From Duganella sp. BJB480 (lineage in GTDB: Bacteria > Pseudomonadota > Gammaproteobacteria > Burkholderiales > Burkholderiaceae_D): a DNA stretch of 64,000 nt. Position numbers and translations under genes: made by a program. Positions within the stretch are counted from its first letter, which is position 1, and each line of letters opens with the position of its first letter. The stretch covers positions 1 through 64,000 of the forward strand of contig QVIN01000004.1 of assembly GCA_003416985.1 (NCBI GenBank), written 5' to 3'. The notes beneath the pieces were generated by a model. That model was not told the origin of the DNA and made no database searches. It saw only the letters and a program-made list of their open reading frames with translations. Below are positions 1-11,012 of this stretch, one piece after another.

Positions 1-2
1 GC

Positions 3-233
3 AATACATCATTGCGCGCTGCGCTGTATATGCCTAGCCTGGTGGCGCGCCGTCATAACCCCATCCTGCGCCAATTCGCCGAGCGGCTTGCCGCGACTGG
101 CATGGCACAGAAAGCCGTGATCGGTGCCGTCATGCACAAACTGGCTCACTTGATTTATGGGGTGATACACAATGACAAGCCTTTCGATCCTAATTACTTA
201 TCGAAAGGGCTTGCCATTCAAGACGGTATCTGA
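3..233 (+). CDS. IS110-family transposase, C-terminal part (cut by window edge)
   Basis: The frame is open from the window's left edge to a TGA at 231-233, so only the C-terminal 76 or so residues are present. The residues RAALYMPSLVARRHNP match the conserved tail of IS110/IS1111 transposases (Transposase_20 region, usually xRxALYMxALVAxRxNP), followed by the usual downstream MAQKAVIGAVMHKLAHLIYG stretch. These enzymes are DEDD transposases that move the element by a recombinase-like reaction. The N-terminal catalytic part lies outside the window, so I cannot tell whether the element is intact. Residues after LIYG look like a normal IS110 tail. Confidence 0.75.
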   Translation, partial: NTSLRAALYMPSLVARRHNPILRQFAERLAATGMAQKAVIGAVMHKLAHLIYGVIHNDKPFDPNYLSKGLAIQDGI

Positions 234-264
234 CCCCAATATTGTTCACCCAATGTTGCGAGAT

Positions 265-291
265 AAAAAAGGGCCGCTGTTGTAGCGGCCC
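265..291 (-). terminator. Rho-independent terminator after ahpF
   Basis: An 8-bp GC-rich stem (GGGCCGCT/AGCGGCCC, 271-291) has a 5-nt loop. On the minus strand it is followed by a run of six T. It lies 20 bp past the ahpF stop codon and would end the ahpC-ahpF transcript. Confidence 0.85.
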
Positions 292-311
292 TTGTTCTTT
301 GCTGCGATCGC

Positions 312-1907
312 TTACGCGGTTATTGCTTGCTTCTCGGCGGACTCGGCCACTACTTCCTCGTCGTCCGAGCGGATCAGGTGGTCGAAGGCCGACAGGGCCG
401 CCTTCGCGCCTTCGCCGGTGGCGATGATGATCTGCTTGTACGGCACCGTGGTGACGTCGCCCGCCGCGAACACGCCGGGGATCGAGGTCTGGCCACGCGC
501 GTCCACTTCGATCTCGCCGTGGCGCGACAACGCCACCGTGCCCTTCAGCCATTCGGTGTTCGGCACCAGGCCGATCTGCACGAACACGCCTTCCAGCTCG
601 ACCTTCTTGGCTTCGCCCGACACGCGGTCGTTGTAGCTCAGGCCGTTGACGATCTTGCCGTCGCCGTGGATCTCGGTGGTCTGCGCCGAGACGATCACGG
701 TCACGTTGGGCAGGCTGTGCAGCTTGCGTTGCAGGACCGCGTCGGCGCGCAGTTCGGCGCCGAACTCGATCAGGGTCACGTGCTTGACCAGGCCGGCCAG
801 GTCGATCGCCGCTTCCACGCCGGAGTTGCCGCCGCCGATCACCGCCACGCGCTTGCCCTTGAACAGCGGGCCGTCGCAGTGCGGGCAGTAGGCCACACCG
901 TGGTTACGGTATTCCTTCTCGCCCGGCACGTTGATCTCGCGCCAGCGGGCGCCGGTCGCCAGGATCACCGACTTGGCTTTCAGCGTCGCGCCGCTCGCGG
1001 TCTGCACCTCGATCAGCTTGCCCGGCACCAGCTTGGCGGCGCGCTGCGTATTCATGATGTCGACGTCGTATTCCTTGACGTGCTGCTCCAGCGCCACGGC
1101 GAACTTCGGACCGTCGGTGGCGGTGACCGAGATGAAGTTCTCGATCGCCAGGGTGTCGAGCACCTGGCCGCCGAAACGCTCGGCCAGCACGCCGGTCTTG
1201 ATGCCTTTGCGGGCGGCGTAGACTGCCGCCGCCGCACCGGCGGGACCGCCGCCGACGATCAGCACATCGAACACGTCTTTCTTGCTCAGCTCGGCGGCCT
1301 GGCGGGCGCCGGCGTTCGTGTCCAGCTTGGCGAGGATCTCTTCGACGCTGGTGCGGCCCTGGCCGAAGTGCTCGCCGTTCAGGAACATCATCGGCACGGC
1401 CATGATCTGGCGCGCCTCGACTTCCTGCGGGAACACGCCGCCGTCAATGGTGGTGACCTTGATGCGCGGGTTGATCACCGACATCGCGTTGAGCGCCTGC
1501 ACCACTTCCGGGCAGTTGTGGCAAGTCAGCGAGATGAAGGTTTCGAATGCGTAATCGCCTTCAAGGTTGCGGATCTGCTCGATCACGGCCTCGTCGAACT
1601 TGATGGTGTGGCCGCCGACCTGCAGCAGCGCCAGCACCAGCGAGGTGAATTCATGGCCCATCGGCACGCCGGCGAAACGTACGCCGATGTCGGTGCCTGG
1701 GCGGTTGATGCTGAACGACGGCTTGCGTTCGGCATCGTCGGTGCGCTTGACCAGCGTGATCTTGTCGCTCAACAGGACGATCTCCTGGAGCAGTTCCTCC
1801 ATCTCGCGGGCCTTGGCGCTGTCATCGAGAGAAGCGACGATCTCAATCGGTTGCACCACTTTTTCCAAGTAGGCTTTCAACTGGGTTTTGAGAGTAGCGT
1901 CCAACAT
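312..1907 (-). CDS. ahpF: Alkyl hydroperoxide reductase subunit F
   Basis: Flavoprotein disulfide reductase (531 aa) that uses NADH and FAD to re-reduce the peroxiredoxin AhpC in the cytoplasm. The N-terminal tandem thioredoxin-fold domain carries the redox pair C129-H-N-C132. An FAD-binding GGGPAG follows at about 218-223, the second redox pair is C340-P-H-C343 and a nucleotide-binding VIGGGNSG follows at about 356. These positions match the E. coli family layout. The ATG at 1905-1907 has an AGGAAG ribosome site just upstream. It lies downstream of ahpC on the same strand with a 97-bp gap holding a hairpin, and a strong terminator follows it. Confidence 0.97.
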   Translation of the reverse strand: MLDATLKTQLKAYLEKVVQPIEIVASLDDSAKAREMEELLQEIVLLSDKITLVKRTDDAERKPSFSINRPGTDIGVRFAGVPMGHEFTSLVLALLQVGGHTIKFDEAVIEQIRNLEGDYAFETFISLTCHNCPEVVQALNAMSVINPRIKVTTIDGGVFPQEVEARQIMAVPMMFLNGEHFGQGRTSVEEILAKLDTNAGARQAAELSKKDVFDVLIVGGGPAGAAAAVYAARKGIKTGVLAERFGGQVLDTLAIENFISVTATDGPKFAVALEQHVKEYDVDIMNTQRAAKLVPGKLIEVQTASGATLKAKSVILATGARWREINVPGEKEYRNHGVAYCPHCDGPLFKGKRVAVIGGGNSGVEAAIDLAGLVKHVTLIEFGAELRADAVLQRKLHSLPNVTVIVSAQTTEIHGDGKIVNGLSYNDRVSGEAKKVELEGVFVQIGLVPNTEWLKGTVALSRHGEIEVDARGQTSIPGVFAAGDVTTVPYKQIIIATGEGAKAALSAFDHLIRSDDEEVVAESAEKQAITA

Positions 1908-1939
1908 GATTTTTCTTCCTTTTACAAATATTTAGGCGT

Positions 1940-1967
1940 ATGCCGGGCCGGACGCCCGGACCGGCAT
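1940..1967 (-). other. Intercistronic hairpin between ahpC and ahpF
   Basis: An inverted repeat (ATGCCGG ... CCGGCAT, continued inside by CCGG/CCGG after one mismatch, 4-nt loop) lies in the 97-bp ahpC-ahpF gap. No T-run follows on the minus strand, so it does not look like a full terminator. It could protect the 3' end of ahpC mRNA or cause partial termination, giving more AhpC than AhpF; that role is inferred. Confidence 0.55.
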
Positions 1968-2004
1968 CGCGGTATTACTTGTCTACTGCAGTCTGCTTCA
2001 AGAC

Positions 2005-2568
2005 TTAGATCTTGCCGACCAGGTCCAGCGACGGGGTCAGGGTTGCTGCGCCTTCGGTCCACTTGGCTGGGCAAACCTGGCCTGGGTGCTCGGCCACGTA
2101 CTTGGCGGCCTTCACTTTGCGCAGCAGCTCGGAAGCGTCGCGGCCGATGCCGTTGTCGTGCACTTCCATCACTTTGATGAAGCCTTCCGGATTGATGACG
2201 AAGGTGCCGCGCAGTGCCAGGCCTTCTTCTTCGATCATCACTTCAAAGTTGCGCGACAGGGTGCCGGTTGGGTCGCCGATCAGCGGGTAGTTCACTTTCT
2301 TGATCGCGTCCGAGGTGTCGTGCCATGCCTTGTGCGCGAAGTGGGTGTCGGTCGACACGCCGTACACGTCCACGCCCAGCTTGGCGAATTCAGGCTGCTG
2401 CTCGGCCAGGTCTTCCAGTTCGGTTGGGCACACGAAGGTGAAGTCGGCTGGGTAGAACATCAGAACGGACCACTTGCCCTTCAGGGACTCTTCGCTCAGG
2501 TCGATGAACTTGCCGTTGGCGTATGCGGTGGCCTTGAATGGTTTGATTTGGGTATTGATCAGAGACAT
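2005..2568 (-). CDS. ahpC: Alkyl hydroperoxide reductase subunit C (peroxiredoxin)
   Basis: Typical 2-Cys peroxiredoxin (187 aa) that reduces hydrogen peroxide, organic peroxides and peroxynitrite; AhpF recycles it. The peroxidatic cysteine is C47 in FTFVCPTE and the resolving cysteine is C166 in GQVCPAKW, matching E. coli AhpC in position and length. The frame is open 90 nt further upstream, but the start MSLINTQ (ATG 2566-2568) fits the family N-terminus and has GAGGAA 7 nt before it. The upstream extension would run into the putative OxyR/promoter region. First gene of the ahpC-ahpF pair. Confidence 0.97.
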   Translation of the reverse strand: MSLINTQIKPFKATAYANGKFIDLSEESLKGKWSVLMFYPADFTFVCPTELEDLAEQQPEFAKLGVDVYGVSTDTHFAHKAWHDTSDAIKKVNYPLIGDPTGTLSRNFEVMIEEEGLALRGTFVINPEGFIKVMEVHDNGIGRDASELLRKVKAAKYVAEHPGQVCPAKWTEGAATLTPSLDLVGKI

Positions 2569-2648
2569 TGTGGTTTCCTCGTTGGGTTGTGAATCATTGA
2601 GACGCCAGTTTAAGGGCTTTTGCCCCATTTGCAAAATTGATTGTTCCA

Positions 2649-2694
2649 ATAGTTTCAATAGCTATCAACTATAGGATTGGCAAACGGAATAGCT
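2649..2694 (-). promoter_or_regulatory. Possible OxyR-type operator/promoter upstream of ahpC
   Basis: About 80-125 bp upstream of the ahpC start lies an AT-rich stretch with ATAG (2658-2661), a 7-nt spacer and CTAT (2669-2672). This is the half-site spacing of the OxyR motif ATAG-N7-CTAT. Further ATAG (2649-2652) and AATAGCTATTAT elements flank it. The second OxyR half is degenerate (GCAA-N7-AGCT). OxyR control of ahpCF is well known in proteobacteria; this site is a pattern match only. Confidence 0.4.
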
Positions 2695-2730
2695 ATTATC
2701 GCCTTTTCGGCGCGGGCGCACGGGATGAAA

Positions 2731-5577
2731 TCAGGCCGGCTGCTGGCGCAGCAGCTGGTCGAACTGCTCGGCCGGCATGGGGCGGGCGAACAGGTAGCCC
2801 TGGCCGTAGTCGCAGCCGGCCGCGGCCAGCAGGTCGCGCTGCTCCGGCGTCTCCACGCCCTCGGCGATCACCCGCAGGCCCAGCTTGTGGGCCATGACGA
2901 TGATCGCGTCCGACAGCGCCATGTCGCTCGAATCGGGCGCCAGGTTGCGGGTGAAGGAGCGGTCGATCTTCAGGTAGTCGATGTCGAACTTCTTCAAGTA
3001 GGACAGCGACGAGTAGCCGGTGCCGAAGTCGTCCAGCGCGACCTGGATGCCGGCGTCGCGCAGCTGCAGCAGCTTGTTGCTGACCGTGGCGTTGGCGTCG
3101 AGCAGCAGGCCCTCGGTGATCTCCACCACCACCGACTGGCCCGGCAGGTCCAGCGCCTGCAGGTAACTGAGCCAGGCGTCGTAGGCGCCGTCCTCGCGCG
3201 CGAACTCCAGCGGCGACTGGTTGACGCTGACCTGGAACTCCGGATGGTGCTCGCGGCGCCAGCGCTGCACCCAGCGCGCCGACTCGCGGAACACCCATTC
3301 GCCGATGTCGACGATCAGGCCGCTCGCCTCGGCCAGCGGGATGAAGTCCATCGGGCTGACCACGCCGCGCTGCGGATGGTTCCAGCGGATCAGCGCCTCG
3401 GCCTTGTGGATGCGCCCGCTCTTGAGGTGGACGATGGGCTGGAAGTACAGCGCGAACTGCTCGCCCTTGAGCGCGCCGCGCAGGTCGTTGGTCAGGCGCA
3501 TGCGGTTGAGCGCGGCCACCTGCAGGGTCGGCGTGAAATAGCTGTAGCGGTTGCGCCCGGCGCCCTTGGCGGCGTACATGGCCTGGTCGGCGTGCTTGAG
3601 CAGGTCGTCGATGTCGAGCGCGTCGTCCGGGTACAGCGTGATGCCGATGCTGGCCGACACGAAGGCCTGCTCCTGCCCCAGCGGGAACGGCTGACGCAGG
3701 CTGTCGATGATGTGCTGGGCGATCTGCTCGACCCGCTCGGTGCCCTCCAGCTCGGACAGGATCACGGTGAACTCGTCGCCGCCCAGGCGCGCCACCGTGT
3801 CCGACTTGCGCACGCAGGCGCCGATGCGGCGCGCCGCGTCCACCAGCAGGATGTCGCCTTGGTGGTGGCCCAGCGTGTCGTTGACCTCCTTGAAGTGGTC
3901 GAGGTCGATGAACAGGATGGCGATGTGCGAACGGTCGCGCTGGCTCTTGAGCATGTCGTGCGCCAGCCGGTCGTGGAACATGCGGCGGTTGGGCAGCTGG
4001 GTCAGCGGGTCGAAGTTGGCCTGCTGCCAGATCAGCGCCTCGCTCTGCTTCTTGTCGGTGACGTCCTCGATCATGCACAGGTGGTGCGGATGGCTGCCCT
4101 TCTCGGTCTCGATGGCGGTGACCGACACCTCGATCCACACCAGCTCGCCGTCCGGGCGGAACAGGCGGTTGGTGATCTTGAAGCTGCAGACCTCGTGCGC
4201 CAGCAGGCGCCCCATCTGCACCTTGATCTGGGCCACGTCCTCCGGGTGGCCGGCCTCCAGCCAGCGCATCGCGCCCAGCTCGACCTGCGAGCGGCCGACG
4301 ATCTCCTGGAAGCGCGGGTTGATGTCGCGGTATTCGTAGGTGATCGAATCGACCAGCGCGATGCCCAGCGGCGAGGCCTCGAACATGGTGCGGAAGCGCT
4401 GCTCGCCGGTGCGGATGGCGGCGTTGGCGCGGCGCCGCTCGCGCGCCAGCAGGCTGAAGTGGATGGCCGCGCCCGCCACCAGCAGCAGCGCGGCCGCGCC
4501 CAGCACGCGGTACAGCCACAGCAGGCTGGCGCCGCCGCCGCCGTCATGGCGGTACATGAAGCCGTCGAAGTTGGCGTTCTTGGGCACCATGCCCAGGCCG
4601 GCGTAGACGTCGGCGATGTGGCGCCAGCGCTCCGGGTTCTGGTAGCCGATCTCGACGAGCACCGGCTGCACCAGCGGCACCATCTGGCGCGCCTCGTACA
4701 GCAGGTGGGCGCGGTCGCTGCGCTGCGAATACTTGCTCAGGATGATGTCGGCCATCTCCTCCTGGTGGCTCATGGCCCACTGCCAGCCGCGCATGCTGGC
4801 GGCGCGGAAGGCGCGCACCCGGGCCGGATGGTTGGCGATCTCGCGCTCACTGGTGAACAGGTTGTCGCCGTAGAAATCGATGCCGACCGCGCGCGGGCTG
4901 TAGATATCGTAGGGGAAGCCGAGGCGGTCGAAGGTGTCCGGCTCGTTGGTGGTGTAGACCGCGATGGCGTCCACCCGGCCGCTGATCAGGTCGGCCGTGT
5001 TGTAGGTCGGCTCGACCCGCTGGAAGCTGGTGGCCGGAATCCCTTCCTTGATCAGGTAGGCCAGCAGCTCGTCCGCGCTGCCCAGCTCGTCGGTGAGCGA
5101 GCCGATCATGGCGCGCTTGCCGATGATGCGGCGGATGTCCGGCTCGGCGCTGGTCTGGCGCATCGCCAGCGCGTACGGCGAGTGCTGGAACACCACGCCC
5201 AGCACCACCACCGGCTTGCCGGCCAGGCGCGCGAGCATCAGGCTGCTGGCGCCGACGCCGTACTCGGCCTTGCCGGACACGACGTCGCGCTCCGGCTCGT
5301 TGCCGTCCGCGCCCTCGAGGATGGACACGTCCAGCCCGGCCTCGCGGTAATAGCCTTGCTCCAGCGCGGCGTAGTAGCCGGCGAACTGGAACTGGTGGCT
5401 GTGCTTGAGCTGCAGCGTGATCTTGTCCTGCGCCGCGGCCGGCGCCAGCCACAGCGCCGGCAGCAGCGCCAGCAGCGTCAGGCCGCCAAGGCGCAGCCGG
5501 CGCAAGGCGCGGGGGGACGGGGAGGAAGCGGGGGCGGCATCGGGTAAAGACACTAGGGTTCCTGAGGGAAGCGACAT
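2731..5577 (-). CDS. NMT1-like sensor / PAS / GGDEF / EAL cyclic-di-GMP protein
   Basis: Large membrane signalling protein (948 aa from ATG 5575-5577). A signal peptide or anchor (about 28-50) precedes a periplasmic NMT1/THI5-like substrate-binding domain (about 50-340, beginning ITLQLKHSHQFQFAGYYAA). Then come a membrane segment near 350-375, a PAS domain (about 385-500), a GGDEF domain with intact GGDEF at 599-603 and an RKSD inhibitory site five residues before it, and an EAL domain with EAL at 727-729 plus DDFGTGYSS. Both synthase and phosphodiesterase motifs look intact, so it could make or break c-di-GMP in response to a small periplasmic ligand; direction and ligand are unknown. Other possible starts lie at 5637 and 5646. 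No clear ribosome site decides between them. Confidence 0.85.
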   Translation of the reverse strand: MSLPSGTLVSLPDAAPASSPSPRALRRLRLGGLTLLALLPALWLAPAAAQDKITLQLKHSHQFQFAGYYAALEQGYYREAGLDVSILEGADGNEPERDVVSGKAEYGVGASSLMLARLAGKPVVVLGVVFQHSPYALAMRQTSAEPDIRRIIGKRAMIGSLTDELGSADELLAYLIKEGIPATSFQRVEPTYNTADLISGRVDAIAVYTTNEPDTFDRLGFPYDIYSPRAVGIDFYGDNLFTSEREIANHPARVRAFRAASMRGWQWAMSHQEEMADIILSKYSQRSDRAHLLYEARQMVPLVQPVLVEIGYQNPERWRHIADVYAGLGMVPKNANFDGFMYRHDGGGGASLLWLYRVLGAAALLLVAGAAIHFSLLARERRRANAAIRTGEQRFRTMFEASPLGIALVDSITYEYRDINPRFQEIVGRSQVELGAMRWLEAGHPEDVAQIKVQMGRLLAHEVCSFKITNRLFRPDGELVWIEVSVTAIETEKGSHPHHLCMIEDVTDKKQSEALIWQQANFDPLTQLPNRRMFHDRLAHDMLKSQRDRSHIAILFIDLDHFKEVNDTLGHHQGDILLVDAARRIGACVRKSDTVARLGGDEFTVILSELEGTERVEQIAQHIIDSLRQPFPLGQEQAFVSASIGITLYPDDALDIDDLLKHADQAMYAAKGAGRNRYSYFTPTLQVAALNRMRLTNDLRGALKGEQFALYFQPIVHLKSGRIHKAEALIRWNHPQRGVVSPMDFIPLAEASGLIVDIGEWVFRESARWVQRWRREHHPEFQVSVNQSPLEFAREDGAYDAWLSYLQALDLPGQSVVVEITEGLLLDANATVSNKLLQLRDAGIQVALDDFGTGYSSLSYLKKFDIDYLKIDRSFTRNLAPDSSDMALSDAIIVMAHKLGLRVIAEGVETPEQRDLLAAAGCDYGQGYLFARPMPAEQFDQLLRQQPA

Positions 5578-5635
5578 AGGTGAAATTGTAGCCGCTTCGG
5601 CGTCCGATATCGTCGCTTTCTGGCCATACCCGGGC

Positions 5636-5676
5636 ATAAAACACAACGGACGGCCGGGCTCGCGCCCGCCGTCCGT
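5636..5676 (-). terminator. Terminator after the RCC1-repeat gene
   Basis: A strong hairpin with a 9-bp outer stem (ACGGACGGC/GCCGTCCGT) and an inner GGGC/GCCC stem spans 5646-5676. On the minus strand it is followed by TGTGTTTTAT. It starts 20 bp past the stop of the RCC1 gene and separates it from the GGDEF/EAL gene. Confidence 0.7.
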
Positions 5677-5695
5677 CGAAACCGCGTAGTACTAC

Positions 5696-7111
5696 TTAGT
5701 TCGGCACGCTGACCGGGATCGGCGAGTACGGGATGGTCTGGTTGCTGCCCAGCTGGCCTTCCTGGTTGCGGCCCCAGCCCCACAGCGTGTCGTCCGCCTT
5801 CAGGCCGAAGCTGTGGGCGCGGCCGGCCGCCACCGACAGCCAGTTGTTGGCGCTGCCGACCTGCTGCGGCGTGGTGGTGTCGGTGCCGCCGGTGCCCAGC
5901 TGGCCCTCGGTGTTGGCGCCCCAGCTCCACAGCGTGCCGTCGTTGCGCACCGCGAGGGTGTGCTGGGTGCCGGCCGCGACCTGCGACCAGTTGGTGTCGG
6001 TGCCGATCTGCACCGGCGAGGTCAGGTCGACCGAGCCGTTGTTACCCAGCTGGCCATAGGTGTTCTGGCCCCACGCGAACAGCATGCCCGAGGTGTTGAT
6101 GCCGGTGGTGTGGAAGGCGCCGGCCGACACCGAGTTCCATTTGGCCGTGCCGATCTTGACCGGCGCCGGCACGTCGACCTTGAGCAGGTTGCCGACCTGG
6201 CCATAGGTGTTGCCGCCCCAGCCGTACAGGTCGTTGCCGGTCTGGATCCCCATCGTGTGGGTTTCGCCGGCCGAGATCGCCAGCCACACCGCCGTGCCGA
6301 TCTTGGTCGGCGCGGAGCGGTTGTTCGTGTCGCTGAGGCCCAGCTGGCCGCGGTCGTTGCGGCCCCAGCCGTACAGCAGGCCGGTGCTCTTGATCGCCAG
6401 CGCGTGGGCCTTGCCGGCCGCCACCATGGCCCAGTCCTTGTCCTTGCCGACCTGGACCGGCGCGGCGCGGTTGGTCTGGGTGCCGTCGCCCAGCTGTCCG
6501 TCCTGGTTGTAGCCCCAGGCCCACAGCGTGCCGTCGGTGCGGATGGCCACGGCGAACTGGTCGCCCAGCGCCACCTGTTTCCAGCCGACGCCGCCGCCGG
6601 ACACCAGCACCGGCACGTTGCGGTTGATGGTGGTGCTGTCGCCCAGCTGGCCCTTGATGTTCTCGCCCCAGCTGTACAGATTGCCGTCGGCCCGGCGGGC
6701 GATGGTCTGGTTGCCGCCGGCCACCACGGCGCGCCACGGCGCGGTGACGGTGATGGCCAGCTTGCCGGTCACGCCGTCCTGGGTGGCGGTCAGGGTGTCG
6801 GTGCCGACCAGCTTGCCGGTCAGGTTGCCCGAGGTGGAGATCTGCAGCACCGTGGAATTGGCCGGTCCCCACACCAGGCCGCCGGTCGCGGCCAGCACCT
6901 TGCTGCTGCCGTCCGAATACAGGCCGGTGGCGGTCATCTGCTTGGCGGCGGCGGCGATCGCGATGGTGGTGGCGTTGTCGGCGCTGCCGATGGTGATGCT
7001 CTTCAGCGTGGGCGTGCCGGTGGACGAGCCGCCGCCACCGCCGCCGCCGCAGGCGGCCAGGATGGCCAGCACGGGTGCCAGCAGCAGGGTCGAGAATTTA
7101 AATTTTTTCAT
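5696..7111 (-). CDS. RCC1-repeat lipoprotein with Big2 domain
   Basis: Secreted lipoprotein of 471 aa. It opens with a lysine-rich signal peptide ending in LAILAAC, a lipobox, followed by a run of seven glycines. A bacterial Ig-like (Big2) domain covers about residues 35-130. Seven RCC1-type blades follow, each with a W-G-x-N-x-x-G-Q-L-G core (for example YSWGENIKGQLGD), enough for one seven-bladed beta-propeller. Such proteins are usually surface-exposed binding or adhesion modules; the ligand is unknown. The ATG at 7109-7111 has GGAAG upstream; the open frame extends 40 codons further, but those residues are not signal-like. It is transcribed toward the GGDEF/EAL gene, with a terminator between them. 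Confidence 0.88.
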   Translation of the reverse strand: MKKFKFSTLLLAPVLAILAACGGGGGGGSSTGTPTLKSITIGSADNATTIAIAAAAKQMTATGLYSDGSSKVLAATGGLVWGPANSTVLQISTSGNLTGKLVGTDTLTATQDGVTGKLAITVTAPWRAVVAGGNQTIARRADGNLYSWGENIKGQLGDSTTINRNVPVLVSGGGVGWKQVALGDQFAVAIRTDGTLWAWGYNQDGQLGDGTQTNRAAPVQVGKDKDWAMVAAGKAHALAIKSTGLLYGWGRNDRGQLGLSDTNNRSAPTKIGTAVWLAISAGETHTMGIQTGNDLYGWGGNTYGQVGNLLKVDVPAPVKIGTAKWNSVSAGAFHTTGINTSGMLFAWGQNTYGQLGNNGSVDLTSPVQIGTDTNWSQVAAGTQHTLAVRNDGTLWSWGANTEGQLGTGGTDTTTPQQVGSANNWLSVAAGRAHSFGLKADDTLWGWGRNQEGQLGSNQTIPYSPIPVSVPN

Positions 7112-7282
7112 GATCTTCCAGTTCACAGAATGGGGTCTGCGTGCGGGCCGGCCGCAACAGCGGCCAGCTTGCTTGCAAGTGTAGCGGCAAGCGCTCCTCA
7201 CGCATCGTTGGAGCAAGCCTGAATTATCCACGCAATTGCACCGATCGGGGAATTTAACAACATTTCTTTGTGGGAATAGACG

Positions 7283-7312
7283 AAAAAAAAGCAGCGCCCC
7301 GGGAGGCGCTGC
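7283..7312 (-). terminator. Terminator after the YgiQ-family gene
   Basis: An 8-bp perfect stem (GCAGCGCC/GGCGCTGC, 7291-7312) with a 6-nt loop is followed on the minus strand by eight T. It sits 34 bp past the stop of the radical SAM gene. Confidence 0.9.
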
Positions 7313-7345
7313 CGATTGGATGCCGACTCGATGCCGGTCGGCGGC

Positions 7346-9712
<2,367 letters not shown>

Positions 9713-9802
9713 TGTACCGGAAATGCCCCCGCTCCGCTTGTGCCAGAAAGAAAAATTCTTTTACTATTCAATCACTTGAGTGAAAACGATGACGGATTCA
9801 CA

Positions 9803-9830
9803 TTGCTATAGTCCGCAACTTTGCTATAAC
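9803..9830 (+). promoter_or_regulatory. Putative sigma-70 promoter for the DUF1269-type gene
   Basis: A -35-like TTGCTA (9803-9808) and a -10-like TATAAC (9825-9830) are separated by 16 bp, about 30 bp before the ATG at 9860. They lie in the AT-rich gap between two divergent genes. Pattern match only. Confidence 0.4.
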
Positions 9831-9859
9831 GGTTAGATACCTATCGCTGGGAGACCATT

Positions 9860-10369
9860 ATGCGACGCAGACTTTATTTCATGCTGCCCGACGTGCCGAG
9901 CGCCCGCGCCATGCTGGATGAATTGCTGCTGGCCCGCATCGAGATCGGCCACATGCGCTTCATGGCCAGGGATGCGCTGCCCTCGGACATGCCGGACGTG
10001 AACTTCATGCAGAAAACCGACTTGGTGCACGGCGCCCAGCTGGGCGTGGTGATCGGCGCCATCGTCGGCCTGGGCGCGGGGGTGTTCCTCACGCTGTTCC
10101 CGGTGGACGGTATGACCCTGCGCACCGCCGCCATCCTGCTGGTGGCGCTGGGCGGGGCGATCTTCGGCGGCTGGGCCTCGGGCATGAACGCGGCGGCCGT
10201 GCCGAATTCGCGCCTCAAGCCGTTCGCCCCGCGCATCGAACAGGGGCAGGTGCTGTTGATCGTCGACGTGCCGGTGCGGCGGGTCGAAGAAATCGAAGAG
10301 ATGATCGCCAAGCGTCATCCCGAAATCAGCTTTGGCGGTATGGAACCGCCGATGCTGGCGTTTCCGTAA
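9860..10369 (+). CDS. DUF1269-type small membrane protein
   Basis: A 169-aa protein with two predicted membrane segments (about 60-80 and 88-108: GVVIGAIVGLGAGVFLTLF and AAILLVALGGAIFGGWASG). They are rich in glycine at small-residue spacing, like a glycine-zipper hairpin. Soluble alpha/beta parts flank them; the C-terminal part (LLIVDVPVRRVEEIEEMI) looks like a small ferredoxin-like domain. Related betaproteobacterial proteins are annotated DUF1269. The function is unknown; an inner-membrane stress-related role would be a guess. The GGGAG-like ribosome site GCTGGGAGACC precedes the ATG. It is divergent from the YgiQ gene. Confidence 0.75.
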   Translation: MRRRLYFMLPDVPSARAMLDELLLARIEIGHMRFMARDALPSDMPDVNFMQKTDLVHGAQLGVVIGAIVGLGAGVFLTLFPVDGMTLRTAAILLVALGGAIFGGWASGMNAAAVPNSRLKPFAPRIEQGQVLLIVDVPVRRVEEIEEMIAKRHPEISFGGMEPPMLAFP

Positions 10370-10378
10370 CGCCGGCTG

Positions 10379-10401
10379 CCCGGGGACTTAGGTTCCCCGG
10401 G
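10379..10401. terminator. Bidirectional terminator-like hairpin
   Basis: A perfect 8-bp stem CCCGGGGA/TCCCCGGG with a 7-nt loop lies 10 bp past the plus-strand DUF1269-type gene, in the gap where it meets the convergent DUF4404 gene. The following TTCTCC is a weak T tract. Confidence 0.6.
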
Positions 10402-10428
10402 TTCTCCCCGCCTGTTTCACCGCCTGCT

Positions 10429-10707
10429 TCAGATCCCCATGCTCGACAGGATGTTGCCCAGCTCACGCAGGGCCGGCTCCAGTTGCGGATGCCGCACGGC
10501 GAACTTGGCCGAGATTTCCTGCGTGCGCTCGGCCAGGCCATAGGTGGTGCTTTCGTCCGGCTCGGCCTCGGCGGCGCGGCGTTCCAGCAGCTGCTTGATG
10601 TCGCCGTCCAGCTGCGTCAGCAACTGCTTCAACTCATCGTCGATCGGGCCGGCGCTGGCCAGGTGGTTGCGCAGGGTACTCAGTGAATCCTTCAGATTGC
10701 TGTCCAT
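10429..10707 (-). CDS. DUF4404 family protein
   Basis: A small acidic, mostly helical protein (92 aa, MDSNLKDSLSTLRNHLASAG...) that fits the DUF4404 family, whose function is unknown. ATG 10705-10707 is preferred because AGGGA lies 5 nt upstream; a second ATG six bases earlier has no spacing for that site, and the longer open frame (to 10827) overlaps the previous gene. It follows the VF530 gene with an 8-bp gap, and the VF530 stop codon sits inside its ribosome-binding region. The two are therefore probably co-translated. Confidence 0.8.
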   Translation of the reverse strand: MDSNLKDSLSTLRNHLASAGPIDDELKQLLTQLDGDIKQLLERRAAEAEPDESTTYGLAERTQEISAKFAVRHPQLEPALRELGNILSSMGI

Positions 10708-10715
10708 ATACATCC

Positions 10716-10925
10716 CTAGTCGGTAAATTTCGTGGCGACGTAAAGTTCTTCGACTTTGGCGCGCGCCCACGGGGTCTTGCGCAAGAATTTCAGGCTGGAC
10801 TTGACGCTCGGATCGCTGATGAAGCAATTGATATCGATCCGTCGGCTCAGCTGTTCCCAGCCGTAATGCGCATGCAAACGGGTCACGATGGCTTCCAGCG
10901 TCACGCCGTGCAGTTCGTTACTCAT
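10716..10925 (-). CDS. VF530 family (DUF2132) DNA-binding protein
   Basis: A 69-aa protein closely matching the VF530/DUF2132 family, with the hallmark core [23 protein letters not shown] and the preceding [11 protein letters not shown]. The family is named after a Vibrio fischeri protein of known fold annotated as DNA-binding; its physiological role is unclear. The start ATG 10923-10925 gives the usual family length. It forms a two-gene unit with the DUF4404 gene 8 bp downstream. Confidence 0.9.
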   Translation of the reverse strand: MSNELHGVTLEAIVTRLHAHYGWEQLSRRIDINCFISDPSVKSSLKFLRKTPWARAKVEELYVATKFTD

Positions 10926-10951
10926 GGTTGTATCTTACTCATAAAATGAAA

Positions 10952-10989
10952 GGGCCGGACGCGATTCTTACACAAATCGCGTCCGGCCC
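10952..10989 (-). terminator. Strong terminator after the Dcp tandem
   Basis: A near-perfect stem of about 15 bp (GGGCCGGACGCGATT against AATCGCGTCCGGCCC, short loop) is followed on the minus strand by TTTCATTTTAT. It lies 23 bp past the stop of the downstream M3 peptidase gene. Confidence 0.9.
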
Positions 10990-11012
10990 TGCTTCCCTGT
11001 CCCGCTATGCGC

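Noticed and set aside
2569..2658. 30-codon N-terminal extension of AhpC
   Set aside because: It overlaps the likely OxyR/promoter region; GAGGAA lies before the internal ATG, which gives the family N-terminus and length.
2677..5547. Open frame of 956 codons on the plus strand
   Set aside because: Antisense to the GGDEF/EAL gene. Its sequence is Ala/Arg/Gln/Val/Leu-rich without domains, typical of a shadow in high-GC DNA.
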